A stretch of DNA of 64,000 nucleotides, taken from contig NC_135022.1 of assembly GCF_051020955.1 (NCBI RefSeq), positions 9,512,463 through 9,576,462 on the forward strand, written 5' to 3'. Shown here piece after piece: positions 12,600 through 24,900 of this stretch. Both the position numbers and the translations under genes were made by a program. This DNA comes from Megalopta genalis (taxonomy: Eukaryota; Arthropoda; Insecta; Hymenoptera; Halictidae). The notes below the pieces were generated by a model. The model was given only the letters and a program-made list of their open reading frames with translations, did not search any database and was not told the origin of the DNA. Each line of letters opens with the position of its first letter. Position 1 is the first letter of the stretch.

Positions 12600-14620
12600 C
12601 TCTGTAATCAAATGTTTATTATGTGACCGTTCGAAGGAGAAATTGAGCACAAGCGTCGGTCCCTGTCGAAGCAATGTCAAATTGCAATAGACAATTGCAC
12701 GATTCGGATGAAATAAAGGAAGTGGTGTGGAGGTTCGTTGATAACAGAATGCAGGTGGATGTTCGTATGTAGTAGGCAGGGAATGTGTAAATACAATGGA
12801 CGTTTGAAATTTAAATAACTGGTACGTAGAGGTCGCGAAAAGAAATTTGCATGGAACACTTGCAAGATTCGCCCGAAGCTGTCGAAGACAACGCGAAAGA
12901 AACGTGATAAAATTGTATTTATAATGATCGTGGGTGTTGTCTGTCTGGAGTAGAAACAACAAACTCGGAAAGAATTCTCCTTGAATATCAAGGTATACGT
13001 AACACCCACCCCTCCAACAATGTTCTCACGAGGGTGCGGAACCTTGTAATTTGTTTCTCATGAAAACCACTTCGCGAGGAGTTTATTTACGCCCCCCCTC
13101 CCTGGAACTGCCCTAGGAATTATCTTATATTCCAGTCTTTGGAACTCTGCTTCTGAAAATTTACGTTCAGCATTGTACATGGGATGCTGCAAAACTGTAC
13201 GATTCTTATGGTAAATCATTTCAGGAAGGTCTTCCTCTGTTCTGAAAAATCGGCTGTTGACGCTCGCTATAGTTTTCTACAGGGACTCGGTTTAGAATCT
13301 TTCAACTAGAATAATGATTTTCTGTATACATATGAGCCGAGTTAATGGTAACAATTCATTACAATTGAACGGTATCTTTTCATCTAAAAGAAAAAAAAAG
13401 TGATTCGTGCCACTTTCAAAATAAACGGCTCATATAGCGAATATGATCACAGTGTAGTTAGATATTAATTACTTATTATTAATTATGTTATAATTATTAT
13501 ATAATTATAATATATAATATAATTGATATATATTTATATATATTTAATATAATTATTATATAATTATATAATATTAATATTAATTACTTATTAATTAATT
13601 GCGGATCTTTATGAATTTATGAGAAAAATGAACACGTCAGATTTACACAACAGTGAAAATATTCAAAGAAACGAAACATCATATACTCTTTGCATCTCGT
13701 ATTGATAAGAAGAAATAGATTTTTGTGCAGTGCCCCCACTTCTTGGCAGTGAATGTAGACAGTTTTCATTCTGCACATAAGAATCCGTAAGTCTACTAAT
13801 TTATCGTGTTGCCGGCAGATGAATTTTTAAATGAAACGAAAGGAGAGATACAAGCTGGTGGTGACCCCGAACTGTTGCGAAATTGATTTATTTGATCGAG
13901 GGAAATTGTGATTTCAGGACGATACGTGGGCTCGCGACCCATAAAGCTGCGCAAGAGCTCCTGGAAGCAGCGAAATTTGGAGTCGGTCCGGAAGAAGGAG
14001 AAAGAGAAACAGGCGTTAATTGGTCTGTTGACCGGCCGGTGACGCAATATAACCCTCGTTCTTTCATTTCCACGGATTACTGTTGTTCTCGTCGTCGGAG
14101 GGGCGGCCTCCTCGCGGCGCCCGTTGCACGGGTCGACCTCTCAATTGTGAACCGTTGAATTAACTTTTTCATCGTTGCGCCTACGCTCCTATCGAAAATC
14201 GCTCGATTCGGAGAGGATGGAACGAAACCAAAACTGTACAATCACATTTATTTCACTGTGTCTTGTATGCGTGTGTGTGTGTGTGTGTGCGTGCGCGCGC
14301 GTGTGTGTATAGAATGCAAAAGTCGAACAAGAGATTATTCGTGAATTTAAGTGTCGATGTATCAATTTTGATAGTTAATTGACAGATTTATTTTCTGAAA
14401 ATTTCATTGCGAAATAGGCTATTCGTTACGTCTGGAAATATGACTTCTATAGAAAATTATGCGTATAGTTTAATAAAAGTAGATTCTTACTAATACTATT
14501 CTTTGATCTCTTCTTATTGTGTTCCTTTCCCGGTCTACGACCCTTGCCGATTATGTTTCGAAGTGGTAAATCAGAAAATGTTACCACCAATCTTTTCGTC
14601 ACATTTCATTATCAATTTAA
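12600..14620. other. Intergenic, no gene seen
   Basis: Contains a family A MITE right-end fragment (about 13390-13436), an AT-only stretch (13445-13600) and a (GT)n run (about 14271-14305). The open frames at 12588-13009 and 13796-14158 overlap on both strands and show no domain. Confidence 0.45.
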
Positions 14621-15079
14621 CGCTTTATTTACTGGAAGCCGGGGCTGAGAGAAATAGATTTTTGAAATAGTTTGTATCTTCTCGCGAGATACAGAATTTG
14701 GCAAATGAACTTCCCTTGAAATAGTTACATATGGATATAGCATTTTCAAATATATTTAACTACGTAATGTGTACGTACGTAATTACTATCTTTTTAATAT
14801 AATAATATAATTTAATATAATCAACAGCTTATTTGTCATTCTTATTATATTACATGAGAAGATACAAATATTTATAGTTCATTTTTACTATTTCAAAAAT
14901 CTATTTCTCCCCAAACCTGCTGAAAGTCTATTAATATGCTTTTAAATGAGTGAACTATGTTAAGAGAAGCTCGATAATTTTCTTTTAAATAATAATTTCA
15001 AAAGAGCTTGTTGCGTTATATTAATCTAAATAATTTCATGGATCACGGACGAGATTGTTATAATCCGGTAAATAAAGCG
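14621..15079. mobile_element. TTAA-flanked MITE (CGCTTTATTTACYGGA ends)
   Basis: A 459-bp element flanked by TTAA (14617-14620 and 15080-15083). Ends CGCTTTATTTACTGGAA and, reversed, CGCTTTATTTACCGGAT match at 15-16 positions. A subterminal inverted pair, AGAAATAGATTTTTGAAATA and its inverse, lies further in. The TTAA target and absent coding frame suggest a piggyBac-type non-autonomous element. Confidence 0.75.
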
Positions 15080-15673
15080 TTAAATTATATATATAATATA
15101 ATATTATTATATATATTATTATTATATTATATATATATTATATTATTATATAATTATAAATTATATATCTCCTCTTAAACTATTCATTCGCATAACGCAT
15201 CAGAATACATTGCAGTTTAATATCATAATGATATCTTAATCCTGCTAAGTCGAATTAATAAGTCGAAATAAAGTCAACATTATAAACAACGACACGCCCA
15301 TTTCCGTTTTGAAACGTGCGCCGCGTCTATGGCACATGATCCTCATTTTGTTTCGAGGTTGCAAAACGAAACTGTCAACCAAATGAAACATGGAATATCC
15401 TGGTGAAAGAGGAGAAGAGGAAACAAATCCCTTGGGCGTAAGCATCCTTCTTTGCAAATTAATAATCTAAAATCTTCGCGGAAATAATATTCAAAATGCA
15501 GTGACATACTTTGCTGCGATCCCTCCATTTTCAAAAGCAACGTGAACGCAAATCGTGCTGGTAATACGTGTTTCCGGTATGGATTAAATCCTGAAGAGGC
15601 TCCAATTCTTTCATGGACCTTTGCTTTCTTTCTTTATCCATACGAACTTCATCATTATAAACTTTATCCGTAT

Positions 15674-15855
15674 AAACTATATCATTATAAACATAACTAT
15701 TATATACATCATGTTTTTTTATAATTTTCTTCTCTTAATATCTCTATAAACTATATCATTATAAACATCATGTTTTTTTATAATTTTCTTCTTTTAATAT
15801 CTCTATAAACTGTATCATTATAAACATCATGATTTTTATCATTTTCTTCTCTTAA
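15674..15855. repeat. Tandem repeat, about 66-bp unit, 2.7 copies
   Basis: Units of the form CTATATCATTATAAACATCATG followed by TTTTTTTATAATTTTCTTCT and CTTAATATCTCTATAAA repeat about every 66 bases, with small length differences. The repeat sits in intergenic DNA upstream of the RSPH1-type gene. Confidence 0.8.
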
Positions 15856-15869
15856 TACCCACGTTTTTT

Positions 15870-16359
15870 TAATGTTTGTATCTGATCCTGTAACAAACAT
15901 TTAAAAAATGCCTTTCGTAGATCTCGGTAACTTATACACATGTTGAAAATTTGATCGAAATCGGTTAAACAAAACAGCGATTTTTGTCATCTTTAATTTG
16001 ATTTAATTAATTTATTATAATTAATTATTAATATAAATAATAATGAATTATTATATAAATAATTATTAATTAATTATTACAGTTAATTTCAAATACAAGC
16101 ATGCATATAAGTTACACCAAGATCTACGAATGGCATTTTTTAAATTTCCATTACAGACATTAGATTAAAAAAATTTAAAAACGAGAGTTTTTTATTTTCT
16201 CTTGTCATTTTAAGCAATAACGAAATTCAAAAAAGACATTTTGATCATCGTCTAGTAGACCAGTTTCGCTATCATCTAAAAAATTTCAAATCACTTAATC
16301 TAGTTTGAAAAAAAGTTATTGCGTTTTAAAGGGTGTACGAACACTTTTGTGGGCCACTG
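15870..16359. mobile_element. MITE family D, hairpin copy
   Basis: The right end CACTTTTGTGGGCCACTG is followed by TA and is the inverse of the end at 10459. The interior is a hairpin: TGCCTTTCGTAGATCTCGGT (about 15910) pairs with ACCAAGATCTACGAATGGCA (about 16118). The outer left end is degraded. It lies just upstream of the first visible RSPH1 exon. Confidence 0.65.
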
Positions 16360-16422
16360 TATCTAGATCATATCGTTTTCGAGTGAAACGATTGTTAAAC
16401 AACAAAAAGAGGATAATTGCAG

Positions 16423-19400
16423 TTGTACGAAGGTGAAAGGAACGAGAATGGTGATAGACATGGACACGGGAAAGCTCTACTTCCGAACGGCGATATGTAC
16501 GTCGGCCAATATTGCAAAGGCTTGCGGCACGGCCGAGGCCTTTATGTGTTGAAAATTGGTGCCAGGTACGACGGTGAATGGAGACAAGGCGTGAAGTACG
16601 GTCAAGGAACCTTTTGGTACCCGGACGGAACACGATACGAGGGTACGGAATCATCTATCAAAATAGAATGATCTGCTTCAATCTGGAAAACGTGGGTCCC
16701 TACCTAGTCATACCTATATCTACGCTATTATTTTCGTAGCACACGTCAGCTTCGATGATTCTTACCGGTCAGACAAATGAACAGATAAGAGGCTGATTAT
16801 AAAAAAAAAGTCATCGAGAAAAGGGCACACGTTCAGAAATCCAAAAGTATTTTATCCACAAATATTGCAGAAAAGGCAACATTTAGTTTTGTAACTTTCT
16901 CGCATCACGGAACAAATCTAGATTTATTTAACAGATCTCGGAAAATATACTTATATATATAATTAATAATAATATATTTATATATATAAATATAATTAAT
17001 AATAATATATTTGTATATATATAATTAATAATAATATATTTATATATATAAATATAATTAATAATAATATATTTGTATATATATAATTAATAATAATATA
17101 TTTATATAATTTATAAATTTGTTTTCTAACTAAAATTATAATTTAAGTAGCCAACGATCACTACTTTTCGTGACACAAAGTACAGCCCACTACTCCGTGA
17201 CGAGTATACTCGTCGAACACAGCTAACTGGTTAATCTGCACGCGTCGTCCGTGATTTTCGTTTGGAAATCTCTTTGGTAGCTCCGCTTTTTTTCTCTCGT
17301 GGATTTCGTAGGTGAGTGGAAGCGGGACATGAAATACGGTTTCGGTGTCTACTATTACGTGAATGGCGATATTTACGAAGGTTCTTGGAAGAAGAACTGT
17401 CGGCACGGTATGGGATCGTATCTCTACGCGGCCACGAACACGAAATTTATGGGCACATGGATCGTGGATCGTATGCAAGGGGCTGGTCAATTAATACACC
17501 CCCGTCATAGGTTCCACGGATTCTGGGAGTTAAATTTGGTGAGGCCGTGGGTGGTTCCGGGAAACGACCCGGCATCAGAAAAATCTAAAAAAACTATATC
17601 ATTCATTGAACATACAATCGCAGCCTTATGGTCGCGGGTGCTTCACGTTCGAGAACGCTTGCATGCAGCACGGCCACTACGTTCACGTTAAAAATCCCGA
17701 GTACGACGAAACGAAAGAAGAACCTGTCGAGGTAAGATAATATTATCGTATGATTTTACGTAAGTTACGATAAATTCGGTCGATCGAATGTTGTACCGAA
17801 CGGTAAGAACGTTCAAAGAATTTAAATACACTTCGACACTGTGTTCGCTTCGTTAAAAGTATTAAAAAAAGAAAAAAAAACAGATCTTTATACGTATTGC
17901 AATTTATACAGACAATTTCTGTACAATCCAATGAATTATATGTGCTTCGAAAATGTGCATCTGAAATACTAATAGGCGACTCGATTAACACTAAACGCGC
18001 CGAGACCCAAAAGTACAGTGTTGTCTTATAAACGTTATCGGATCGAATGTATTTACATTTTCCACAATTTTCTATAATATTGCGTAACGAGAAAATGTAT
18101 TCGACAATTTTTGATGGAAGCAATTTTTATGAATTCAATGAATGTAAAATAAAAATTATGAAACTGGTCGTTTGACTGACGGTGATTTAATAATAAGGAC
18201 ATTGTCTCATTTGTAACTTCTTTTTTTATTGTACTGCGATAACCAGACGAACATTTATGTCGACTGCGGATGCTATGATTCAAGCCTCGGTTTCCAAGAA
18301 AAAGTTTCCAGCGATTAAAATTGCACCATGTTTACTCGGTATAGGATAAAGAGGAAGATGAGAGAAAGGATCCAACGGCAATAGAACCGCTTCCTTTGAA
18401 GAAAGGGATCATAGCCCTATGGCGTGCACGCTGCATTACACCTTATAATCCTGATCTGCTGCCACCTGAACCGGTACCTCTGCAAGAAGAGGTAACAATA
18501 TGTTCCATAAACAACCAAGCCTTCGTTAAACTCCATTATTTCTATTCAGCTAAGAAAAGCACTTCTATTATGCATCGCTTTCCAATGAGAATCGATGTTG
18601 CAACGAATGAAAATATTTATATTGGGTTGGCAACTAAGTAATTGCCGATTTCGGTTATAGACGTCTCTCGCTCCCATTTTTATGATATCCGTGAATGTTA
18701 TATTATAAAATTATTATTATTATTATTAGTATGTTATTTTTTATTATCCGTGAATGTTAGCAACTGGACAAATTGAATGCAGCGGTCAAGGAAAAGCGAG
18801 CAGAATTGGTCGATCGTAAAGGTGTGATTTTCCAGCAGGACAATGCTAGGCCGCACGCGTCTTTGTTCACTCGGCAAAAATTGATGGATATTGCTTGGGA
18901 ATCGATGTTACACCCAGCATATAGCCCTGATCTCGCGCCATCGGATTACCACTTATTTCGATCCCTGGACAACTCCCTTCGTGGGAAAACTTTTAACGAC
19001 GATGACGCTGTAAAATCTCGCTTAACTCAGTTTTTGGCCGCAAAAGGATCAGACTTTCTACGAGCGTGGGATTTTCAAGTTGTCGGAGAGATGGCAAAAG
19101 GTCATCGAACAAAATGGAAAATACATTACAGATTGAACTTCGTTCCAAGTAAAAAAGAAATTTTTTATTTCATCGAACAAATCGGCGATTACTTAGTTGC
19201 CAACCCAATATTTATTACTTGTTACGTTCCATTAATTATACTTAGAAAACTTCACAGAGTTCACTGTTCGAAAATTAAACGTGGTCGCGTCAGTCATCGG
19301 TGTCTTCCGTGACATTTAACGTGTTAAAAACGACCACCCTGTACGGCGTTCCGTTCGGTTCGGTTCGAAATGAATATCGGAAAGCTGTTTCACAATATCC

Positions 19401-20253
19401 GGTTTCCGGGATCGTAACGGATTCAACCAATGCTTCGAACATTCCCGAAAGCGGAAGTTCCCGGAAACAAGGCCGACAAGATGATCGGTCTAAATAGACT
19501 GGAAACGGTCTAACGAGAATTTCCGGTCGCTCTAATTTCGATCGCGCAGCGCGTCTGAACAGCGGATTCGTTAAAGCAATTACGATATCCGCGTCTCGTA
19601 AATGCATCTTGGGCTGACAAAAAGTGTTCCGGTTACCCGATGCTATCGATATACATCAACCACCGCGAGAAATCTTTAACGCTAGGATCACGGGGAGCAC
19701 TAAAAACAGCTATTTTATGTTGCTTCGTGAAGACAACAAAGCATATATTTATTCGGATCTTCAATGGTTTTTATTATAATGCATGTCCAATGAGACATAT
19801 TTGTTGAGAGCGAATTTTCCGTAAATGTATCTTTGCAATTCAAGTAATCTTATTAAACAATTTGAACCGCGTTCCATAAATCTAGTATCAACCTTTTTCA
19901 CTCTAAATCCAAAAAAGTTTTTCCGATTTACAGTATTCCCATTTCATATGATTTATAATGTATATAATATAATATAACATAATATAACATAACATAATAT
20001 AATATAATATAATATAATATAATATAATATAATATAATAATTATTCTACACTATATTCTATGATTGATAATTCAGCAGTCAACAAATTTTCTAGGTTTCC
20101 TTGGACTCACTGGCAGAGAAATGTTCGGAGGACTTAATGGAACCAGAACAATATTTGAAATATCCTAGCGAATATCGTGGAGAAGGCGAGGAGGAATATT
20201 ATGAAGGGGAGAATCATTATAAATCAATTGTTAATGAAGTACAAGAAACTTGA
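16423..20253 (+). CDS. RSPH1: RSPH1-type MORN-repeat radial spoke head protein
   Basis: Radial spoke head component of motile axonemes; in insects it would be expected in sperm flagella or ciliated sensory neurons. Exons: 16423-16642, 17312-17538, 17624-17731, 18345-18491 and 20095-20253. All junctions are GT-AG and phases close, giving 286 residues. The first exon begins at an acceptor (TTGCAG), so the exon holding the start codon lies upstream and was not found. The product has 6-7 MORN repeats of the form YxGxWxxxxxHGxGxYxxxxG (for example YEGEWKRDMKYGFGVYYY), then a charged linker, an 'IALW' motif as in vertebrate RSPH1, and an acidic tyrosine-rich tail. AATAAA directly follows the stop (20254-20259). 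Intron 4 (18492-20094) contains a deleted mariner. Part of the fourth visible exon is duplicated in a transposon at 55571-55798. The vertebrate protein is about 309 residues, so little is missing. Confidence 0.9.
16956..17110. repeat. AT-rich tandem repeat, about 62-bp unit
   Basis: A unit of TATATATATAATTAATAATA type followed by ATATATTTATATATATAAAT and so on repeats about 2.5 times inside the first visible intron of the RSPH1-type gene. Confidence 0.8.
18622..19208 (+). mobile_element. Internally deleted mariner element in RSPH1 intron
   Basis: A 587-bp element with ends TTGGGTTGGCAACTAAGTAA and, inverted, TTACTTAGTTGCCAACCCAA, flanked by TA. It encodes only the C-terminal half of a mariner transposase: VIFQQDNARPH and HPAYSPDLAPSDYHLF (18780 onward) match the second-aspartate and YSPDLAPSDYHLF signatures. 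The helix-turn-helix region and first catalytic aspartate are absent. The direct repeat ATCCGTGAATGTTA borders the deletion point. A frame break near 19045 separates the transposase body from its usual end (SERWQKVIEQNG in another frame). The same break occurs in the copy at 54996-55570. Confidence 0.9.
19958..20040. repeat. Pentanucleotide (TATAA)n microsatellite
   Basis: Runs of AATAT/ATAAC pentamers (TATAATATAATATAACATAA type) fill this stretch in the last RSPH1 intron. Confidence 0.85.
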
Positions 20254-20259
20254 AATAAA

Positions 20260-21962
20260 GTGATCATAATCGATCCTTTGACGTGATATCTGCCAATTTA
20301 GGGTTCAAAGAACTATTTTAAGGGCTACGAAAATGTTCAGGAGACTCTTTTCCGTGTACATGGTACAACGAAAATTTATTTATTATTACAAATATTCGGA
20401 ACAGATGATTTTTACCACTCCTCTCATAAGACAATATTAATTCCAGTACGAATTATCGGTTTTTGAAAAATGTCGAAATAGCGCCAGTATACGTAGTGGT
20501 GAAACGCTCGAATTGGTAGACAAATTTACCGACCAAGTAAAAACAATCAGAGAGACGTACAGTGGCGCCAACTGATATTTAAAAAAATATATATTGGCAG
20601 TCGGTAATTTGTCTACCGTTTTTACTTTGTCGTTAAGTAGTTTTAACACTGTGCTGATCCCGAAACGAAGCGCATCAAATTTAAAACAGTCTATGATAGA
20701 AATCAATGTTTAATAAATGCATGTTATTTCATAAAATGATTACTGAAAAATTCATTTTTAACATGTCCGTATTTCCATGGGAATTTTTAAGCTTTTATAA
20801 GCTTAAATTAAGAGATTAATTAAGCTTAAAGTAAGAGATTGCACTACTTTTGTAAGCTTGAACTAAGAGATTGCACATTTTTGTTAACACCAGCGCACAG
20901 ACATACTTCTGGGCCTGTACCGAAGAAAAATGCAAAGAACACGTTGCAACGATATGTGTGTATATACGTATAATCCATAAATACATTACAAATGATTAAT
21001 GTTTAAATAGCAATGCGACAATGATGTGGTATCTCCGAATGGGTTTGTCATTGATGAACATCCTGTGATTGCACTAAACAAAATAAATGAAAATTAGAGG
21101 AAAAGGGTAGGTGTAAAATGCTAAAATGCATGATTGCAAAATAGTGTTCCTTAATTTTCAGTAATGTATACATATACATACATTATATGCATTATATGTT
21201 ACACGGCATAAAGCACATGCATTTTGAACAAAATATGTTAAACTTCTAGAAAAAAGAAAATAAGAACATTATACATCATACACTCGGTGACCGTAAAAAA
21301 CACTCCAAACACAATTATCAAACAACGATCAGGTGATTTTCATTTTCTTTCTTACAATTTGTACTGTCGCATTATCTTTACTTTTTAGGGTTATTATGCT
21401 TTGGATAATATTTGGAACACAGTGTTTACTTTCCGTAGAAGTTGTAGCATGATTCGCCCGTTTTGATGCAAAATATCAGCACACAGAAGTCAAGTTCTCT
21501 TCTATGTAAACCTAAGATCACTTATCATATGTTTTTGTGCTTTATTAAAAAATTAAACAAAAGAGCACGAGTAGCCACGCAAAGGATCAGAAAAGGTGAA
21601 GTTAGTTGTTAAGCGATCGATTCCGATTCGGTGCACTTGACACTCCACACTCGACACTAGTGTTCTATAATATACCGGTGACGAAGTTGGTAACTCGTGT
21701 TCACCTTGTTCGCTTTCGCACTAAGCAGAGGCGTGTTTCAAGATTCGTCTTTTACAACTATAACGACATCGGTCGTTTCGTCAACGATGACAATTGAAGG
21801 CACGTATCCAGAAATAATAGTTTCTTTCGAGGCGCGAGCTTGTTCTGTTAAGTAGTCAGGCTTGCCGATTATGTTGCTGTTGGTCCTGCTGATGTTGCTG
21901 ATACCACATCATGAACCTCGATTACAAAATAGCACACTCTCGCACAATCGGCTAACACTAGT
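20260..21962. other. Intergenic between RSPH1 and SUN genes
   Basis: The two genes are convergent here. The stretch holds the 3' flanks of both and a few short chance frames (20437-20706, 21606-21797). A pair of inverse motifs around 20515-20640 (AATTGGTAGACAAATTTACC and its near inverse) suggests a decayed hairpin element. I see no other gene. Confidence 0.5.
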
Positions 21963-24900
21963 TCATACTGGTCTACCATGAACACGAAATCTATACAAAC
22001 ACGTGTAATCAAGTTGTCCGTGATTGCTGTTCACTCTTAATTCCACGAACTCGTATGGAGTCTGAATTGTTGTGTTCTACGAATAAAAACGTTAACTGTT
22101 TAAACAACTTTCCAAACAGAGAAATCGTATGACATGCGAGTAACCTTACTTGAACAGGAAAGTATTGTAAATTGTCATCCGTGGCAGCAAATTCATAGTC
22201 TCCGAACATCACCGGAAGAGGATCGTTCTCATCGACAAAACCCTGTACGAATTATGTGTTTATCAAATACGTATCAATCTTAATTGAAAAGCGGTTCGCT
22301 TACCCAAACATTGAACTTTTTAGGAGCACTTCTCATTTCTCCATTGGGTAATATCGACTTAGGTGCATGCTCGACTGTGAATCCAGTAATGTAAATAGAG
22401 CTACGCAACTTAATTAATAAATATCCTGGAAATCCTTGGAACGCCCAGCAGGCGCCAGGTTGTATTGGATTTCCTTGAATCACTGTTCGAGGATTGTTAT
22501 TTTCATGATAGAGCATAAACGTCAGTAACTTGAAAGCTCTCGTGTTTATATCGTATCTCTGCGTGCAACGCGTGCTAATAATTTGACCGCCTACGAAACG
22601 CAATGTTGATCAGGTAATAATAATAACAATAATAATAATAATAAGAAGAAGAAGAAGAAGAAGAAGAATAACAACAACAGAAGAAATGTATGCTGTACCT
22701 GCAGACTCCAATGCGTAATCTACGCGGCCCGTTTTATCCGCGTCGTATATCCTTAAGGCATCTCTGACTATTTCACGAACGCGTTCATCAACAGACAAAG
22801 ATTCCATCCTCCCTGTAGATATGTTCATTTCTTTTTACAAATCATACAATCCATGAAATTAAAAAAAAAAGAACAAAGAAGAAGTGAAAAGTTATCCTTA
22901 CTAGTTTCCGTATCCGCATTCGAATTATAGTCATTCGCTGTCAGTACCGTATTTCGAATCGTTTTCGGCAAATCATTCGGCAAATCATTCGGCAAATCAA
23001 TGTATTTGGCCAAAATCGTTTCAATGCGTTTCTCCAAGTCATTGGTACCGATCTGTTCGAAACGAGTGTTACAACACAACTTCAATTCTGAATATAGTTC
23101 CTTCAACGTGTTAAACTCGTGATCGTAAGTGTGGATTAAATTACGATCTTCTATACTTTTCTCCAGTGACAGTATCTTATTCTGTAACGAGAGCGTTAAC
23201 CTTTTATATTACGTTATTACGATCCGTATTTCTTCACGTTATATTTGCTTGCATTCTGGCTACTTACGTCGAGTCTAGACCAGGCAAAATCGTTTTCCCG
23301 TAGTCTCTCGAGCGCTCTCGAGAGGCGATTCTGCAACGGCCAACATGTGTAACGATTACAGTGTTGTAAGGATTACAAAACAGAAAATAAACATTTAAAT
23401 ATAACGCTTAAGCGAACGAGTATATCTGTTATATACTCTTACCCCTTGTTCGATGGTTCGATCTTCTAATCGACTAATACTACTGTGTAATTTTTCAGCG
23501 ATAGTACTAAAATCGTCAGTCTCTTCGAAACGTTTCGCCTTAGAAAAAGATTCTCTATCGTTTGAAGAGAATTCTAACATTGTCCAGTGCTGGCCTCGAA
23601 GTCGTCCAGTGATCGCGTCGATCGAAAGTAAGGACGTCGAAAAGTATGGTAGACACCAGTTACCTGAAAAATTCAAATGCAATCTTTGTTAAGCTTTGTT
23701 GGTTCTAGATTCGATATAGGTATCGAGAGAAGGATAGACGAAGGGGACTCACCATTCCGATGACATCAAGATATTGATCGTGTCCATATTCCCCGTGAAG
23801 CGCAAATACTCCATTTTACATCGCCAGTCAAATAATCCTACTCCATCTATCCTTCTCCCGTCTTTTAACTTATCTATTTCCCTAACCCAGACCCGATTGA
23901 ATACTTAAATCGTATCAAATGTCGTTTTAATCTCGTGACTTGAGAATATGAAAAATACTATATTAAATGAGTAGAAGCAATTTTTAAAAAACGAATGCGT
24001 TCGACGATATACGAATATGTTTCTCACAGATACCACAGCGACACCAAATGTGTGCAGAGAAACATTGCTCGCGGCGTTGTTCTCTGAATTCCAAGGAGCA
24101 ATCCGCTTCCGTATTTGTATCCGGGATAAATAGAAGTACATTTTGAAATAATTTGAAGATAGCATTCCAACTACATGCTACAAATACAATATCCTCCTAA
24201 GATACGTAACGCGACAGTACTTATAACCACGCACGCTACTATAGTATTTAAGATTCTAAATTAGTAAATGCAGACACGCGTATTTATTATATAAATGAAG
24301 TGGTCGATTAATAAAACAGGCGACAAAAGTCAAGAATTCTGTCACCGCAAAACTTTCAATATACAAATACCTATAAATGAGAAGATTAGAAAGCAAAATG
24401 TTAAGAAGCGTTGCGAATAATAAAACATCCAAGATTGAGACGGTCGAGATTCCGACGACATACAACCTTTCAAACAAAAATTCTAAACAGGCAATAAAGG
24501 GGCTGTGTCCTAGCGTCGCGTTCGATCGAAAGTTAATCGTGAGAAATCTCACGGAGAAACAGTTTATCGTGGCCAATCACCAGACTAAATTCCAGCCAAT
24601 GTTAGGTATCTCGGATAAAGACACGTTTACACTGGATAGAAAATATGCTGGGAAATTTCTCAGTTTTTTGATATATTCGACGAGCAAATCGCTTCCGAAG
24701 CGTGCTCTATTAACAAAATCGGAATACATGTGATCGCACGTCTCAGTGATATCATAGGAAATATCGTGCAGCAAATCCAGACTGATAACGTTCTGTTTTT
24801 TCACGATGTAAATTCCTGAAACAAAAAGAAAAAGAAACGCCAAAATAGTTGATATTTCGCCAATATGCTCAATGATGCCACTTCAACTGTTTCATTTTAT

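Noticed and set aside
18396..18641. Stand-alone 81-residue protein also present at 55551-55796
   Set aside because: The first part is an RSPH1 exon and the rest is intron plus mariner end. The second copy is the captured fragment.
24377..24733. 118-codon + strand frame
   Set aside because: It is antisense to a SUN exon whose phases fit the gene model on the minus strand.
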